DNA from: Paraescarpia echinospica
Taxonomy: Eukaryota > Annelida > Polychaeta > Sabellida > Siboglinidae
Direction of reading: 5' to 3'
NCBI GenBank assembly: GCA_020002185.1
Contig: CM034531.1
Span: 48,804,715 to 48,868,714, forward strand
Length of the DNA stretch: 64,000 nucleotides
Shown: one piece after another, positions 12,980 through 26,208 of the stretch
How the letters are laid out: every line of letters begins with the position of its first letter
Position numbering within the stretch: position 1 is the stretch's first letter
Program-made: the position numbers and the translations under genes
Notes under the pieces: model-generated
What the model was told of the DNA's origin: nothing
Database searches by the model: none
What the model saw: the letters and a program-made list of their open reading frames with translations, nothing else

Positions 12980-13385
12980 ATGTCTTCCGATGCCACGACA
13001 GTGCTGGAGAACACAAAATGGCTGTCGTTTCTGTGTAGTTCGCTGGACAACATGCGTAACAACAACGTCATGTGTGACATGTCACTGACGGCTGATGACG
13101 GCCGTAGTTTCCCGTGTCACATGTCTGTCCTGGCGGCATCCAGCCCCCTCCTGTGTGCCTCTGTTTGCGGGGCGACGGAAAGCCCTTACAACATGAAGGT
13201 GGCAGGGATGACCGGACACGTGCTGGAGCTGTTGCTACAGTTTGTATACTCCGGGAATGTGATAGTGACAAGGGACGTGTCCGAGTTGACCGACGTCATC
13301 AAGGCTGCCCACCAGCTGCAGCTGACCCACATCACCGGCACCTGTGAGAAGCTGTTGAGGGAAGTACAGATGGACCAGGCTACAG
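12980..13385 (+). CDS. Exon 1 (coding): BTB/POZ domain
   Basis: The start ATG lies 22 bases after a splice acceptor. The peptide has the standard BTB order: a first helix (WLSFLCSSLDNMR), MCDMSLTADDGRSFPCHMSV, LAASSPLLCASVC, LELLLQFVYSGNV, a helix with DVIKAAHQLQL, and CEKLLREV. Donor ACAG|GTGAGG at 13386. It ends in phase 1. The length and motifs are those of a complete BTB domain. The conserved D of the VCD motif and the H of the F-x-x-H motif are present. Confidence 0.92.
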
Positions 13386-16300
13386 GTGAGGGTGACCCGC
13401 TGACTTACCAGATACTTGTTTTTGTTACCACCATCTTTTCTCCTGGGAATCCGGGGTGAGGCTGGCCTCGATATTGGTCCTTGGATTCTTTTTCCGTTTT
13501 ATTGTTCCTCACTGTCCTTGTACTGCTGTCTCCACTAATCGTCTCCATAATAATATGCAGGCATTGTGCGTCTATTTTAAAAAGTCAAACAGATTATATG
13601 CTATATGTGCAGTGCTGTGATGCAGTGGCTACTAGAGCTTCGGTCTCTGGACTGAGAGAACCCGGTTTCGAATCCTGTGCGGCAGTGTCGAACCTTGGGC
13701 AAGTTCATTCATTACTGCTCCAGTTCACTCGGCTGTATGGACGAGTACCTGGCTATAGACACTGGTGGATATTTGTGAGTGAATATTTTTCGCGCATTAA
13801 TTGCAGCTTGGCTGAATGCTTCCCGGAGAAGTCGAGATGGTGTTCGATTAAGCAGGTCTGCCAGAGAGTGTAAAGCACTTTGAGCAGTCCTGAGGACTGG
13901 ATACTGCTATATAAGAACTCACCTTTTACATTTAATCAAATATGAGTGCGCAAACCACAATAAGCAAAACAGCAAGTTGTTAGGCAAATAGTAGACTTGT
14001 CACAATAAGAACCAACAGTCTGCAAAACTATGGCAGGACACATTGCAGTGGTCCCCTGCCCATTCATGTATCGTCAGATCTATGGATGTGTGCAGTATTA
14101 TTATGTACTGACTGGACGATTTGTCATAAATTTCTCAAAAGGTGACAATTACTAATACTGTTTATTGTGTCAAATAAGTGTTCTGGGTACATGCAAGTTT
14201 TCAGATTAATTATTACATCTAGAATTTAGAACTGTATCCCTGTCTGAAGTATTGTACACACGTAAATATGTTGCACTGCCATATCGGAACAGTCATGTTG
14301 TAGTTCCACTTCTTCAAATCAATAATTAATTATTAAGTAGTGTTAGAAATCAATTCACATGACATGACTGGTGGGGACGTTAACATCTGGCGTCTACATG
14401 ATGATCATCAACTTGTTTATGAAATACAACCTTATATAATATTATGGCCAAAGTCAAACCATTTCGTGGCAGGCCATGTGTAACATTGTCCAAGCGATCA
14501 AAAAGAAATAAAGCTGGTGCCAGAATGTTGGCTTACTGAAACTTGAAAGTGGTGGTTGCTTTTGGCTACCATTTAAGAATGTCACAAAAGCCATCAAATC
14601 TGGTCAGTCACCAGATGACAGTTGGCCAGTTTACAGAGTGCATAAGCCAGTAGTTCTTAACTTTTTTCAGTCACGACTAAAATTTCGGTTGCAGGACTTC
14701 GACCCATGCCTTCAAGATGTTAACTACCAGGGTAGTGATACATTATGAAATAAATAATTATTCAATAAACAGGCATAACAAAAATAAATGTGAAATGAGA
14801 ACATTTAATATATATATATATATATAGTTGCTGAGATGAACACAGAGGCATCACCAAGTCAGCGACGTTCATTGGTTATCGACATAGGAAGATGACACCC
14901 CTTTGATATAGAAAACAAAAAGGGCAGGTGAAGTCAGGAAGATCGCGTGATTTCAACAATGTTTGAAGAATATTAGGCCAATATTAACGTATTTCATACT
15001 GGTGATAATAAGGAGGCAGACATTCCGATAAATAATATAATAGTGTCACTGGACATGCTGGTTAATGCAATATTTGTCTGTGAAAGTTTACTGTAGTGGC
15101 TTCAATATAGACATAATCAAAAACGGTACTGATTTTATCATACAACAGAATAAATCATTCGTCTCGTATGCATCTGGTATGCAAAAGCAGGACAATAAAG
15201 AAAAGTTTGGAGTCACTGGAAACTCTTGGCGACCCACTCAAAATGGCTTGACTACCCAATTTTGGGTCGCAACCCAGGAGTTAAGAACTGCTGGCATAAG
15301 CTATGCATGGCAGGTGAGTAAAGGTGTGCTTATTTTATCTTTAACAACTTTCTTATCCAAGGCTTCCTAGCTTAAGGAAATACATACATACAACAAAATG
15401 AGAAATGTTTATGTTTTATTCTCCATAGAACTAACTATATTATACATAAACCCAATGTTTCTAAAATTTGAGATGGCACATATATAATTATGTCTAAAAC
15501 AGAATTATATGGTACAGTGTGATGGTAATAAAACTCAGTTTTCCAATAGCCTACATAATTAAATGCTATTTGTTTTAATGTATGTATCTTACTTGTAAAA
15601 ACATTGTTAAGGGGTCATTCCACGTCAATTCAACCAATCTTCAGGACATTTTAAAAGTTGGTGCCTCAGAATGTATTTAATTTTTTACCAGTGATTAAGT
15701 GGCCATCGTTGAACACTTCTACAAAAAGGCTGAGTAGGTGGGGGTAAACACCCACAATTGCATCCATTATTATATGCCTGTATTTTGTTTCAACAGCCAC
15801 ATACGAGATCGTTCACCAGAAGTTACTGATGGCTGAATATACATCAGATGTACCATCGGATCAGGAAAATGAAGTTTCTCAGAAACGTAACAAGAAACCG
15901 TGAGTTTAATTTACATCACGTCTAAACTACAGTTGAGCCTCTCTTTTTGGTCTCAGTAATACAGCCATCTTGCAATTAAGTTTGCCCTAGCACAGTCCCA
16001 AATTGTTTTCACAAACAGTAAAATATACTCCCACTAATACAGTCACCTTGCTATTCAGGTCAATTTCGTCCAGTTTCAAGGGTGTCTTTAATAGTGAGAT
16101 TCCTCTGTATATACAAGTGCACAACGTACCATATGACAGTCTCAGTGGATATGCATACACATACATAACACCCTTCTCATGTTATGCCCTGTACTTGTAA
16201 CTGTAAATACTTCACTTGTCGGTTGTCTGTTTGCATTTTAGGATAGCTCGGTATGCCTCCGACAATGATGATGATGATGATGATGATGAGAAACAAGATG

Positions 16301-19300
16301 TCTCATCAGTGCAATGGAGCATGGATTTTGAACCTTCTGCCACCTTTCCAGAACCATGTCACAACGTCCAAACTGTCATACCAATTACACCAACTTCATT
16401 CAATCCAACACCACCTCCATTCATACCTCCTACCTGTCCGTCAACAGCATCTTGTCTTCCAACGACACACCCCAGACAAAGACATCGACAAGCCTCTGTG
16501 TCCTGTGACAGCATGACAACACTTAAATCATGTGCAGGTGAGGGTAGGCTGTAGCAAGTTAACAACGTAAATGGCTCACTTAAAAGTTGAGTATTATTAA
16601 AGCCAGGATACACTTGCAAGCTTTGTCCGATCTGACCAGGCCAAACCATGTCACACCACATCAGACTACATCAAACTGCAATGTATCTACTATACCAACC
16701 GGCACCGATTGTGCCATACTTGAAGCCGACGTGATGTCATAAACTTGAAAACTTTCGTATACATTTGACTGACACCGACTACAATCGACGTAGTGGAAAG
16801 TTTTCCAAGTTTACGTGATCATGACATCACACCGACTTTATACACTGCAGTCTGACGTCATCTGACATCGACTGATCTGGTCTGGTCTGGTCTGGTCTGA
16901 TTGGGCGAAAGGTGCCATTATATACCTGCCTTAACATTATACAAGTAGCATAGTGAACTACATTATTGTGACAGCCTTTTCTTTGCCTATATTTGTTGTG
17001 AGACAACACGTGTTAATACATATAAGATAGTAACAGAGTGGTACGTCGCTATTAACATCACCCTCAGAACTTGGCAAAAGTCATCTGAATAGTGAGATGA
17101 TTATTAGTGGGACTATTTTACTTTAGTGTTACAGAAATTATTTGAAACTGTCGTAAAGTGACCGTAATTGCAAGGTGGCTGTATTATTGCGGTGAATCTA
17201 AAGTTGTGCCCGCCTACTGTATTGATCACTGAAATTAATTCTCTTGAAATGTCTTTATTGGAATATGATAATGAGTATGCACTCAGCATGGTCTGTTACT
17301 GCTGTATTACAGTGGAACCTCACTATTATGGTCTCTTACTGTCTGTATGTACAGTGGAACCTCACTATTATGGTCTCTTACTGTCTGTATGTACAGTGAA
17401 CTTCACTATTATGGTCTCTTACTGTCTGTATGTACAGTGGAATCTCACTATTATAGTCTCTTGCTGTCTGTGTATACAGTGGAACACCACTATTATGGTC
17501 TCTTACTGTCTGTATGTACAGTGGAATCTCACTTTTATGGTCTCTTACTGTCTGTATGTAGAGTGGAACCTCTCTATTATGGTCTCTTACTGTCTGTATG
17601 TACAGTGGAACACCACTATTATTGTCTCTTACTGTCTGTATGTACAGTGGAATCTCACTTTTATGGTCTCTTACTGTCTGTATGTAGAGTGGAACCTCTC
17701 TATTATGGTCTCTTACTGTCTGTATGTACAGTGGAACACCACTATTATGGTCTCTTACTGTCTGTATGTACAGTGGAATCTCACTTTTATGGTCTCTTAC
17801 TGTCTGTATGTAGAGTGGAACCTCTCTATTATGGTCTCTTACTGTCTGTATGTACAGTGGAATCTCACTTTTATGGTCTCTTACTGTCTGTGTACAGTGG
17901 AACCTCACTATCATGATCTCTTACTGTCTGTATGTACAGTGGAACCTCATTATTATGGTCTCTTACTGTCTGTATGTACAGTGGAATCTCACTATTATGG
18001 TCTCTTGCTGTCTGTGTATACAGTGGAACACCACTATTATGGTCTCTTACTGTCTGTATGTACTGTGGAATCTCACTTTTATGGTCTCTTTCTGTCTGTA
18101 TGTAGAGTGGAACCTCTCTATTATGGTCTCTTACTGTCTGTATGTACAGTGGAACACCACTATTATGGTCTCTTACTGTCTGTATGTACAGTGGAATCTC
18201 ACTATTATGGTCTCTTGCTGTCTGTGTATACAGTGGAACACCACTATTATGGTCTCTTACTGTCTGTATGTACAGTGGAACCTCTCTATTATGGTCTCTT
18301 ACTGTCTGTATGCACAGTGGAATCTCACTTTTATGGTCTCTTACTGTCTGTATGTAGAGTGGAACCTCTCTATTATGGTCTCTTACTGTCTGTATGTACA
18401 GTGGAATCTCACTTTTATGGTCTCTTACTGTCTGTATGTACAGTGGAACCTCACTATTATGGTCTCTTATTGTATGTGTACAGTGGAACCTCACTATCAT
18501 GATCTCTTACTGTCTGTATGTACAGTGGAACCTCATTATTATGGTCTCTTACTGTCTGTATGTACAGTGGAATCTCACTATTATGGTCTCTTGCTGTCTG
18601 TGTATACAATGGAACACCACTATTATGGTCTCTTACTGTCTGTATGTACAGTGGAATCTCACTTTTATGGTCTCTTACTGTCTGTATGTAGAGTGGAACC
18701 TCTCTATTATGGTCTCTTATTGTCTGTATGTACAGTGGAACACCACTATTATGGTCTCTTACTGTCTGTATGTACAGTGGAATCTCACTATTATGGTCTC
18801 TTGCTGTCTGTGTATACAGTGGAACACCACTATTATGGTCTCTTACTGTCTGTATGTACAGTGGAATCTCACTTTTATGGTCTCTTACTGTCTGTATGTA
18901 GAGTGGAACCTCTCTATTATGGTCTCTTACTGTCTGTATGTACAGTGGAACACCACTATTATGGTCTCTTACTGTCTGTATGTACAGTGGAATCTCACTT
19001 TTATGGTCTCTTACTGTCTGTATGTAGAGTGGAACCTCTCTATTATGGTCTCTTACTGTCTGTATGCACAGTGGAATCTCACTTTTATGGTCTCTTACTG
19101 TCTGTATGTACAGTGGAACCTCACTATTATGGTCTCTTACTGTCTGTATGTACAGTGGAATCTCACTTTTATGGTCTCTTACTGTCTGTATGTACAGTGG
19201 AACCTCTATTATGGTCTCTTACTGTCTATGTACAGTGGAATCTCACTTTTATGGTCTCTTACTGTCTGTATGTACAGTGGAACCTCACTATTATGGTCTC

Positions 19301-22300
19301 TTACTGTCTGTGTGTACAGTGGAACCTCACTATCATGATCTCTTACTGTCTGTATGTACAGTGGAACCTCATTATTATGGTCTCTTACTGTCTGTATGTA
19401 CAGTGGAATCTCACTATTATGGTCTCTTGCTGTCTGTGTATACAGTGGAACACCACTATTATGGTCTCTTACTGTCTGTATGTACAGTGGAATCTCACTT
19501 TTATGGTCTCTTACTGTCTGTATGTAGAGTGGAACCTCTCTATTATGGTCTCTTACTGTCTGTATGTACAGTGGAACACCACTATTATGGTCTCTTACTG
19601 TCTGTATGTACAGTGGAATCTCACTTTTATGGTCTCTTACTCTCTGTATGTAGAGTGGAACCTCTCTATTATGGTCTCTTACTGTCTGTATGCACAGTGG
19701 AATCTCACTTTTATGTTCTCTTACTGTCTGTATGTACAGTGGAACCTCACTATTATGGTCTCTTACTGTCTGTATGTACAGTGGAATCTCACTTTTATGG
19801 TCTCTTACTGTCTGTATGTAGAGTGGAACCTCTCTATTATGGTCTCTTACTGTCTGTAAGTACAGTGGAACACCACTATTATGGTCTCTTACTGTCTGTA
19901 TGTACAGTGGAATCTCACTTTTATGGTCTCTTACTGTCTGTATGTAGAGTGGAACCTCACTATTATGGTCTCTTACTGTCTGTATGTACAGTGGAATCTC
20001 ACTTTTATGGTCTCTTACTGTCTGTATGTTGAGTGGAACCTCTCTGTAATGGTCTCTTACTGTCTGTATGTACAGTGGAATCTCACCTTTATGGTCTCTT
20101 ACTGTCTGTATGTACAGTGGAACCTCACTATTATGGTCTCTTACTGTCTGTGTGTACAGTGGAACCTCACTATCATGATCTCTTACTGTCTATGTACAGT
20201 GGAACCTCATTATTATGGTCTCTTACTTTCTCTGTGTACAGTGGAACCTCACTATTATGGTCTCTTACTGTGTGTGTGTGTTCAGTGGAACACCACTATT
20301 ATGGTCTCTTACTGTCTGTATATACAGTGGAATCTCTCTTTTATGGTCTCTTACTGTCTGTATGTAGAGTGGAACCTCTCTCTTATGGTCTCTTACTGTC
20401 TGTATGTACAGTGGAATCTCACTTTTATGGTATCTTACTCTCTCTATGTAGAGTGGAACCTCTCTATTATGGTTTCTTACTGTCTGTATGTACAGTGGAA
20501 TCTCACTTTTATGGTCTCTTACTGTCTGTATGTAGAGTGGAACCTCTCTGTTATGGTCTCTTACTGTCTGTATGTACAGTGGAATCACACTTTTATGGTC
20601 TCTTACTGTCTGTATGTACAGTGGAACCTCACTATTATGGTCTCTTACTGTCTGTATGTACAGTGGAACCTCACTATTAATGTTACCTTTGGGACTGGAC
20701 GAAAGGGACATGGATAACGAGTTGACCTTATTAGTGGGACTAATCCCATAAAATGGCCTATACTTTACTGTATATGGACTTAATTTGGGACTGTATTAGG
20801 TTGGCCTTAATTGTGAGGTGGCTGTATTACCGAGATGACCTTAAAGAGGGGTTCGACTCTATATGCTTACTAATGAAAACACTTTACATTAAATACGTCA
20901 AATTAAATGAAGCCTTTTCTGTTTGTGCAGTTTCACCGTTTGAGCTGGCACTGGTTGCTGTGGTGGACAGGCTGGTGCAGCAGGTGGACAACAGCCACTC
21001 AATGGTTGCAGAGAACCACACGCTTGTGCAACAGCTTGCTGGGAGGGAAACACAAAACACAGATGGTCTTCCAGCTGGTATCTCTCTTCCCATCACCTCC
21101 CGGGAAGAGCTTCATGCGGTGGAAGCGATTCTGAAGGACAAGGCTGCCATCAAACAAATGGTGAGTTACCGTATTCATTCCATTAAGCATACAGTACGCT
21201 TAACAGGTGCTTAGCCGAAACCCGTTCGCCATTCTTCAAGACTGGCTGATGACTGGCCAAGACTGCTAATTACAACTAATAAGACGGGTGGATTTAGATG
21301 GGGCCAGCTGGCTACTAGATTAACTAATAGTTCCACATCTAGGGGCCGTCACTAATGACTATCATTGACACAAGTGGTAGTGAAACAAATCGAATGGATC
21401 GGTATTAATTAAATACATTACTCTGGTTTGTCATTGATAAAACTAAACTGGTCAATAATGGCTGTGATTGACATGACTGGCTTCCACGCAAGCCGTTCGT
21501 GCGCTAAAAGGAACAATTTTTATTAATTCAAGACTAGCAATAAATTATTTCTAGCTAAGGGCCTAATGCTTAACCAAATTTTAGATGCGGAAATATGTCA
21601 TATTTTGTGTTCCAATAAGCGTACAGGGGTGTACACTCATTTTTGGTTCCTGTGGTTCCTGGGTACAGCCATCTCGGCAGACATGACTGGCAAGTGAGTT
21701 ATGCATATCACATATAAGCAACAGGATAATAGAATACTGTAAAGTCTGATAATTTAGGTGGCCTAACTATATTTTGTGATCACTGGGCTTGAATCTAGTG
21801 TGACTCGGGTGGAAATTAAGTTACAATAATAGATTCAACAGTCAAGATTGGCCTTGACGATCGCTGTCACAGTGTCAGACACTGATAAAAAGGGGGTGTA
21901 AGCTAATTAGGGCATGTATGTTTAATAGAGTGAATATGGTATCTGGTCTAAATGGATAAGAAGAAAACTGAGAGCATATACCCTCTAGTCAATACAGTAG
22001 TTCCTCTCTTCAGCGGACACATCTGTATCCAAGCATAAGTGTCCCGACATGGCGGGTGTCCACCCATCGGAGGGACAGGCATCTTAGTGCCGTAGTTCAG
22101 ACCAGTACAACTGACACATGATAAAGGTGTGGCAATATGTCAATGCATTGACTGATAGGAATTAAGCACTGTATATATATATATATATATATGTTTATTA
22201 TTACTGTGATGTATTGCAAAATAAACAGTTGGTCATGAAGTCATATCGCCCGCCCGGCACCGTCTGCCCGACTCCCTCTGTCGATCTGAGACTCCTCAAC

Positions 22301-25300
22301 CGCGCACTGGTCATTCACTCACTGCCACTAGCCTACGCAACGGTATCGGCCCGGCATTGCAGTAGAATTTGCTGCGCATATGGCAACATTCAACCAAAAA
22401 TGTCGAACAAAACATCTCCATTACAACATTTTATAAATTGGTATTCTCGAACGATTTAGATATTCTTTAGATAAAATACTTCGTAAGTAATTCGCAAGTT
22501 GACGATTTGGGCTGCCCCCTACCAGCTAAAATAATAACCTAGAAATGATCAAGCGAATATTTAAATCGGTTGCTACAAGCAGCGTGAACGTTAATTAAAT
22601 ATTAAAAACGGTAACGGGTACAATTGTTAATTGTCTCACTTCGTTTTTCGTCCAATTTCGAAAGATTCATTAATGCACAAATTGTGTGTCACTTGATAAT
22701 GCGTTCCACCGTTTCATACACTGGCAACCAGTTCATCTTTTCCAGACACTGGTAATATTTGTCGTTTGGCGTAGCGCAGCATAATTTGATGATGCTTGTT
22801 TATTATTTCACCTCAGTTTAGGCTTAATGTTGAGCTACATAGAAAACAATTGAGGTGAACCTTTTATACATCATATTTGTGAATCTTAATTGCAATTTAC
22901 AAGATGAAAAGGCGATGCCAAACCGAAGCCCTGACTGGGGCTGGAGGCGCGAACGGGGAAGCCATCGCCCTCTGCAAATGTGATTGATAACAGCACAACA
23001 TTAACAATCCCTTCTTCCACATTCACTCTGCCTAAAGTTTACAGACCGTAATCAAAGGAACTCTAAGTTGTTTGGACAAACACAACGATTACAGCAAGGA
23101 AGACAAGCTCGTTGTTACAGGTACACATGTACTTGGTGTTACCATTGACACACACCGAGCTGTATGTCCGTCATTTTCTAAACAAATTCGGCAAAGAATC
23201 TTCGAATTAATTACTACTGTCCGTCTTAGGAGGGACATATAACCAAAATATCCTATCCGTGTACACGAGGTGTCCCTTCGTCAGAGGGACATTAACATGG
23301 CAAAACAGTCCGTACATTGACAAACTGTCCCGACATAGCGGGTGTCCCCTCGTCAGAGGGTCCGCTGAAGAGAGGGACTACTGTAATGTCAATATACCTG
23401 TAATTAGAAACCCAAACCTTAGCCGTCAACACATTTAGAGCTGGTAGAACCAATTTAATTTTAATCCACCTTCACTTACAGTTTACAATTATGCATTTTT
23501 GTTTAAAGCTGTTTCCTCAAAAGGCTTAGTCTGTTATGATTCTGGTTCTTTGTTGTCCAAACATATATATATACGCATTCATGTGAAAACTCCAATTTTG
23601 AGAATAACTTGAATTGATTTTTGGTCAAGAATTAAGTAAGTTAATCGTTTGTCCGATTATTTTACAGAAGCTACATAAAAAGTTGCACAACGAGCTAGCA
23701 TGTCTGGATACTATGGATACAAAATTAATTTGAAATGAGATGACAGATAAAATGAGTATGTATGGTAATCTATGTCAGTGCATAACGTCAGTGATAATGT
23801 TGTTCTCCTCTTGTTTCCCTGTTGTCAGGGGTGAGGCTGGCCTCGATTTCAGTTGTAATTTTTTCTTCTTCTTTTCCATCACTGATCTTGCACTGCTCTC
23901 TCCATCAATTGTTTCCATTCCTCTCTTATCTTTCACTCTCTTCTCCACTGCTCTTCCAAACCTTCCAAGTCTCTACACAGTCCTCCCATCACAGTTTAAG
24001 TCTTCCTCGCCTCCTTTTCCCCTCTTCTCTCTGGGCATCAGCTTTCTTTGTCAACTGTTCTACTCCCATTCTCCCCAAATGCCCAGCCCACTTCAGTCAA
24101 CTCCTCACCAGCTTCTTCTTAAAGTTATCTTTTACTCCAACTTCCTCTCTCAGCTCATCTTTGCTTATCACGTCTTTTCACTCCCGCAAATCTTCTGGCC
24201 CAGTTGTTTTCGCAAACCTGTACCTTCTGTTGTTTTTCTCTCATTGTATGACTTCAATATCAGTTATTGCTTGACAGATTGGTGCAGTTTCCTTCATTGG
24301 TGGCACATCACTCTTGGACACAGTGCGGCGTCTCTTGACACACATCATGACAAATTACACTGCAAAGCATTGTAATTGGAAAGGCAAGAATAACAAGGTG
24401 GCCTTCTCGAAACTCGCATTGTGGGAAGTGCTTGTTGGTACGTGCATTATAATGTACAATAATTATTTAAATTGATTCCATCATTTTGATGTACTGCCAG
24501 TGTATTATTTTCTGTACCATTGGAATGATATTTAAGAGTACACATGAGGGAAAGATAATTTATGGAACAGAGTAAGTTACGATAATATATACATAACACT
24601 TCAATTCAAGTATATCGGTTTTGGGTTATTAAAAACATTTAATTCAACGGTTGCTAGCGCCACCATGGCTCATCTGATCGTGACGATCTTGGTATCATTT
24701 GAAAGCATGTACTTTCAGTTTTTTTAGCATCCATATAGATTTCCCAGTAACCATTCACAGAACACCTATAGACGGACCTATAATCATGTTGTTTTTGGTG
24801 TTCTGTACAGTTCCGAGCGATGTTGGCAAAACCGGTTGCAGTGCTGCCTGGATCATTTGCATTGGATTTAGTCATGCGCACGTTCATAGTTCTTGATTTC
24901 ATCTTATAAGCTCCAACCACTTTTAAAACGGCGTCAAAACTGATGAGCTTTGACTGCAACGAATGTGATATTCATGATGTTGGTGTGACGTCACAATGAC
25001 GTATGCCCACCAACAGAGACTATGTGTCAAAATTCTTTGAATTGGTTGGTTGACATACGTCATTGTGACATCACGCCAACTTCGAAAATGTCAGTTTCGC
25101 CACCTTTTATAAGTGGGTGGAGATTATAGCATAAAATCTGAAAATGGCACCCGGAAAGAGCATGGTCTGTTTATATATATTAAGAATGATTATCGAAATA
25201 GCAATTACATGTTAGAATAGCAGAAGGCATAAGCTTTCACTCGATATTAAAATTGTTTGAATTGACATAAGCATGTGGTGTGCTGGACTCCAATGCCAGT

Positions 25301-26208
25301 TTATCGTTAGCCTCTAGAATCTATGAGTGTCATGTCGCTGTGTATTTATAATACAAGGAGAAGTAACTGCAAGAAACCTGTTGTACCAAGCAGTTTACTA
25401 GTAGCTAGAAGCAAGTTTTGGGAAAATTAGCTGTGTAGCGAGTATTGTTTACTTGCTCCTACCTGTTATAAAGTAAACACTCCTACACAGCAGTGAACTG
25501 TATTTGAATGTGGTCTTTGCATGGGATTTTGTGTTTACTCGCTGCTAGGAGTACTCACTACTTGCCGCTAGAAGCAAAGTGTGCATCTTTAATGTGATTA
25601 ATACTTTACATATGATTTGGAAATGTGGTATGTTACCTTTCTGTATCCTTGTTTGTTCAGATGAAGCTTTTGGTATCCTCTCGAGGCTTTTGTCAGCATT
25701 GTACTGAATCACTTCCCAGTTGTCATGTGACATTGTAAGTGTTCATCATATGACAGCACTTTCAATAAAATCGTGGGAAGATTATAACCAATGTCTCTGT
25801 TGAGAGCCGGACGCCTCTTTCAGATTTAAATTGCTTCACTAATCTTTCTTTGCCAGAAGTTGTTTTGTCCGGCAAGCACTGTAGTGTCTTTGGATGTGAT
25901 GTTGTAGACATAATATCATAGCCAAAGACGTTCCATCTAAGCAAACAAGGATTCAGATAGGTATCATACCGCATTTCCAAATCATGAATGTAACTGAATC
26001 CGGAAACAACTTACATGCTGATACTTCAAATACGCGTGCCTTGTCAACAGGTGCGGTGCGTCGGAACCCATGCAGTTGCGATGCAACGAACACAGCAATC
26101 GAGTGCATCATTAAACACTGGCTGCGGTTTGCAGCAGAACGGGACGGTGGTAGACAACTGAGGGAACAGAGGCGGAGAGAACTGACATGTACAGCAACCT
26201 CGGGTTGA
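12980..26208 (+). CDS. BTB - DUF4806-like protein (short isoform, alternative terminal exon)
   Basis: Same first five exons as the long form, then 26051-26208: 1353 nt, 450 residues plus stop. The final exon is entered in the same phase as the zinc-finger exon (exon 5 leaves a single G). It reads GAVRRNPCSCDATN, then an IECIIKHWLRFAAERD helix and a GGRQLREQRRRE basic tail. This is the usual continuation after a DUF4806 domain (helix with WL and A-x-R, then a basic tail), so this junction is very likely real. A poly(A) hexamer follows at 27065. No strong donor is visible in this exon (only ACAT|GTACAG and CGG|GTTGAA), so it is better read as a terminal exon than as a cassette. Confidence 0.8.

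Noticed and set aside
15065..15370. 101-codon open frame in intron 1
   Set aside because: Lies across the right end of the hAT-like element and its target duplication; no motif.
17168..20717. Open frames of 150-669 codons on both strands with 14-residue repeats
   Set aside because: Produced by the 42-bp satellite whose period is divisible by three; the region lies inside an intron whose flanking exons join in phase.
24654..24959. 101-codon minus-strand open frame in intron 5
   Set aside because: No recognisable motif, no splice context, and it lies in an intron of a well-supported gene on the other strand.
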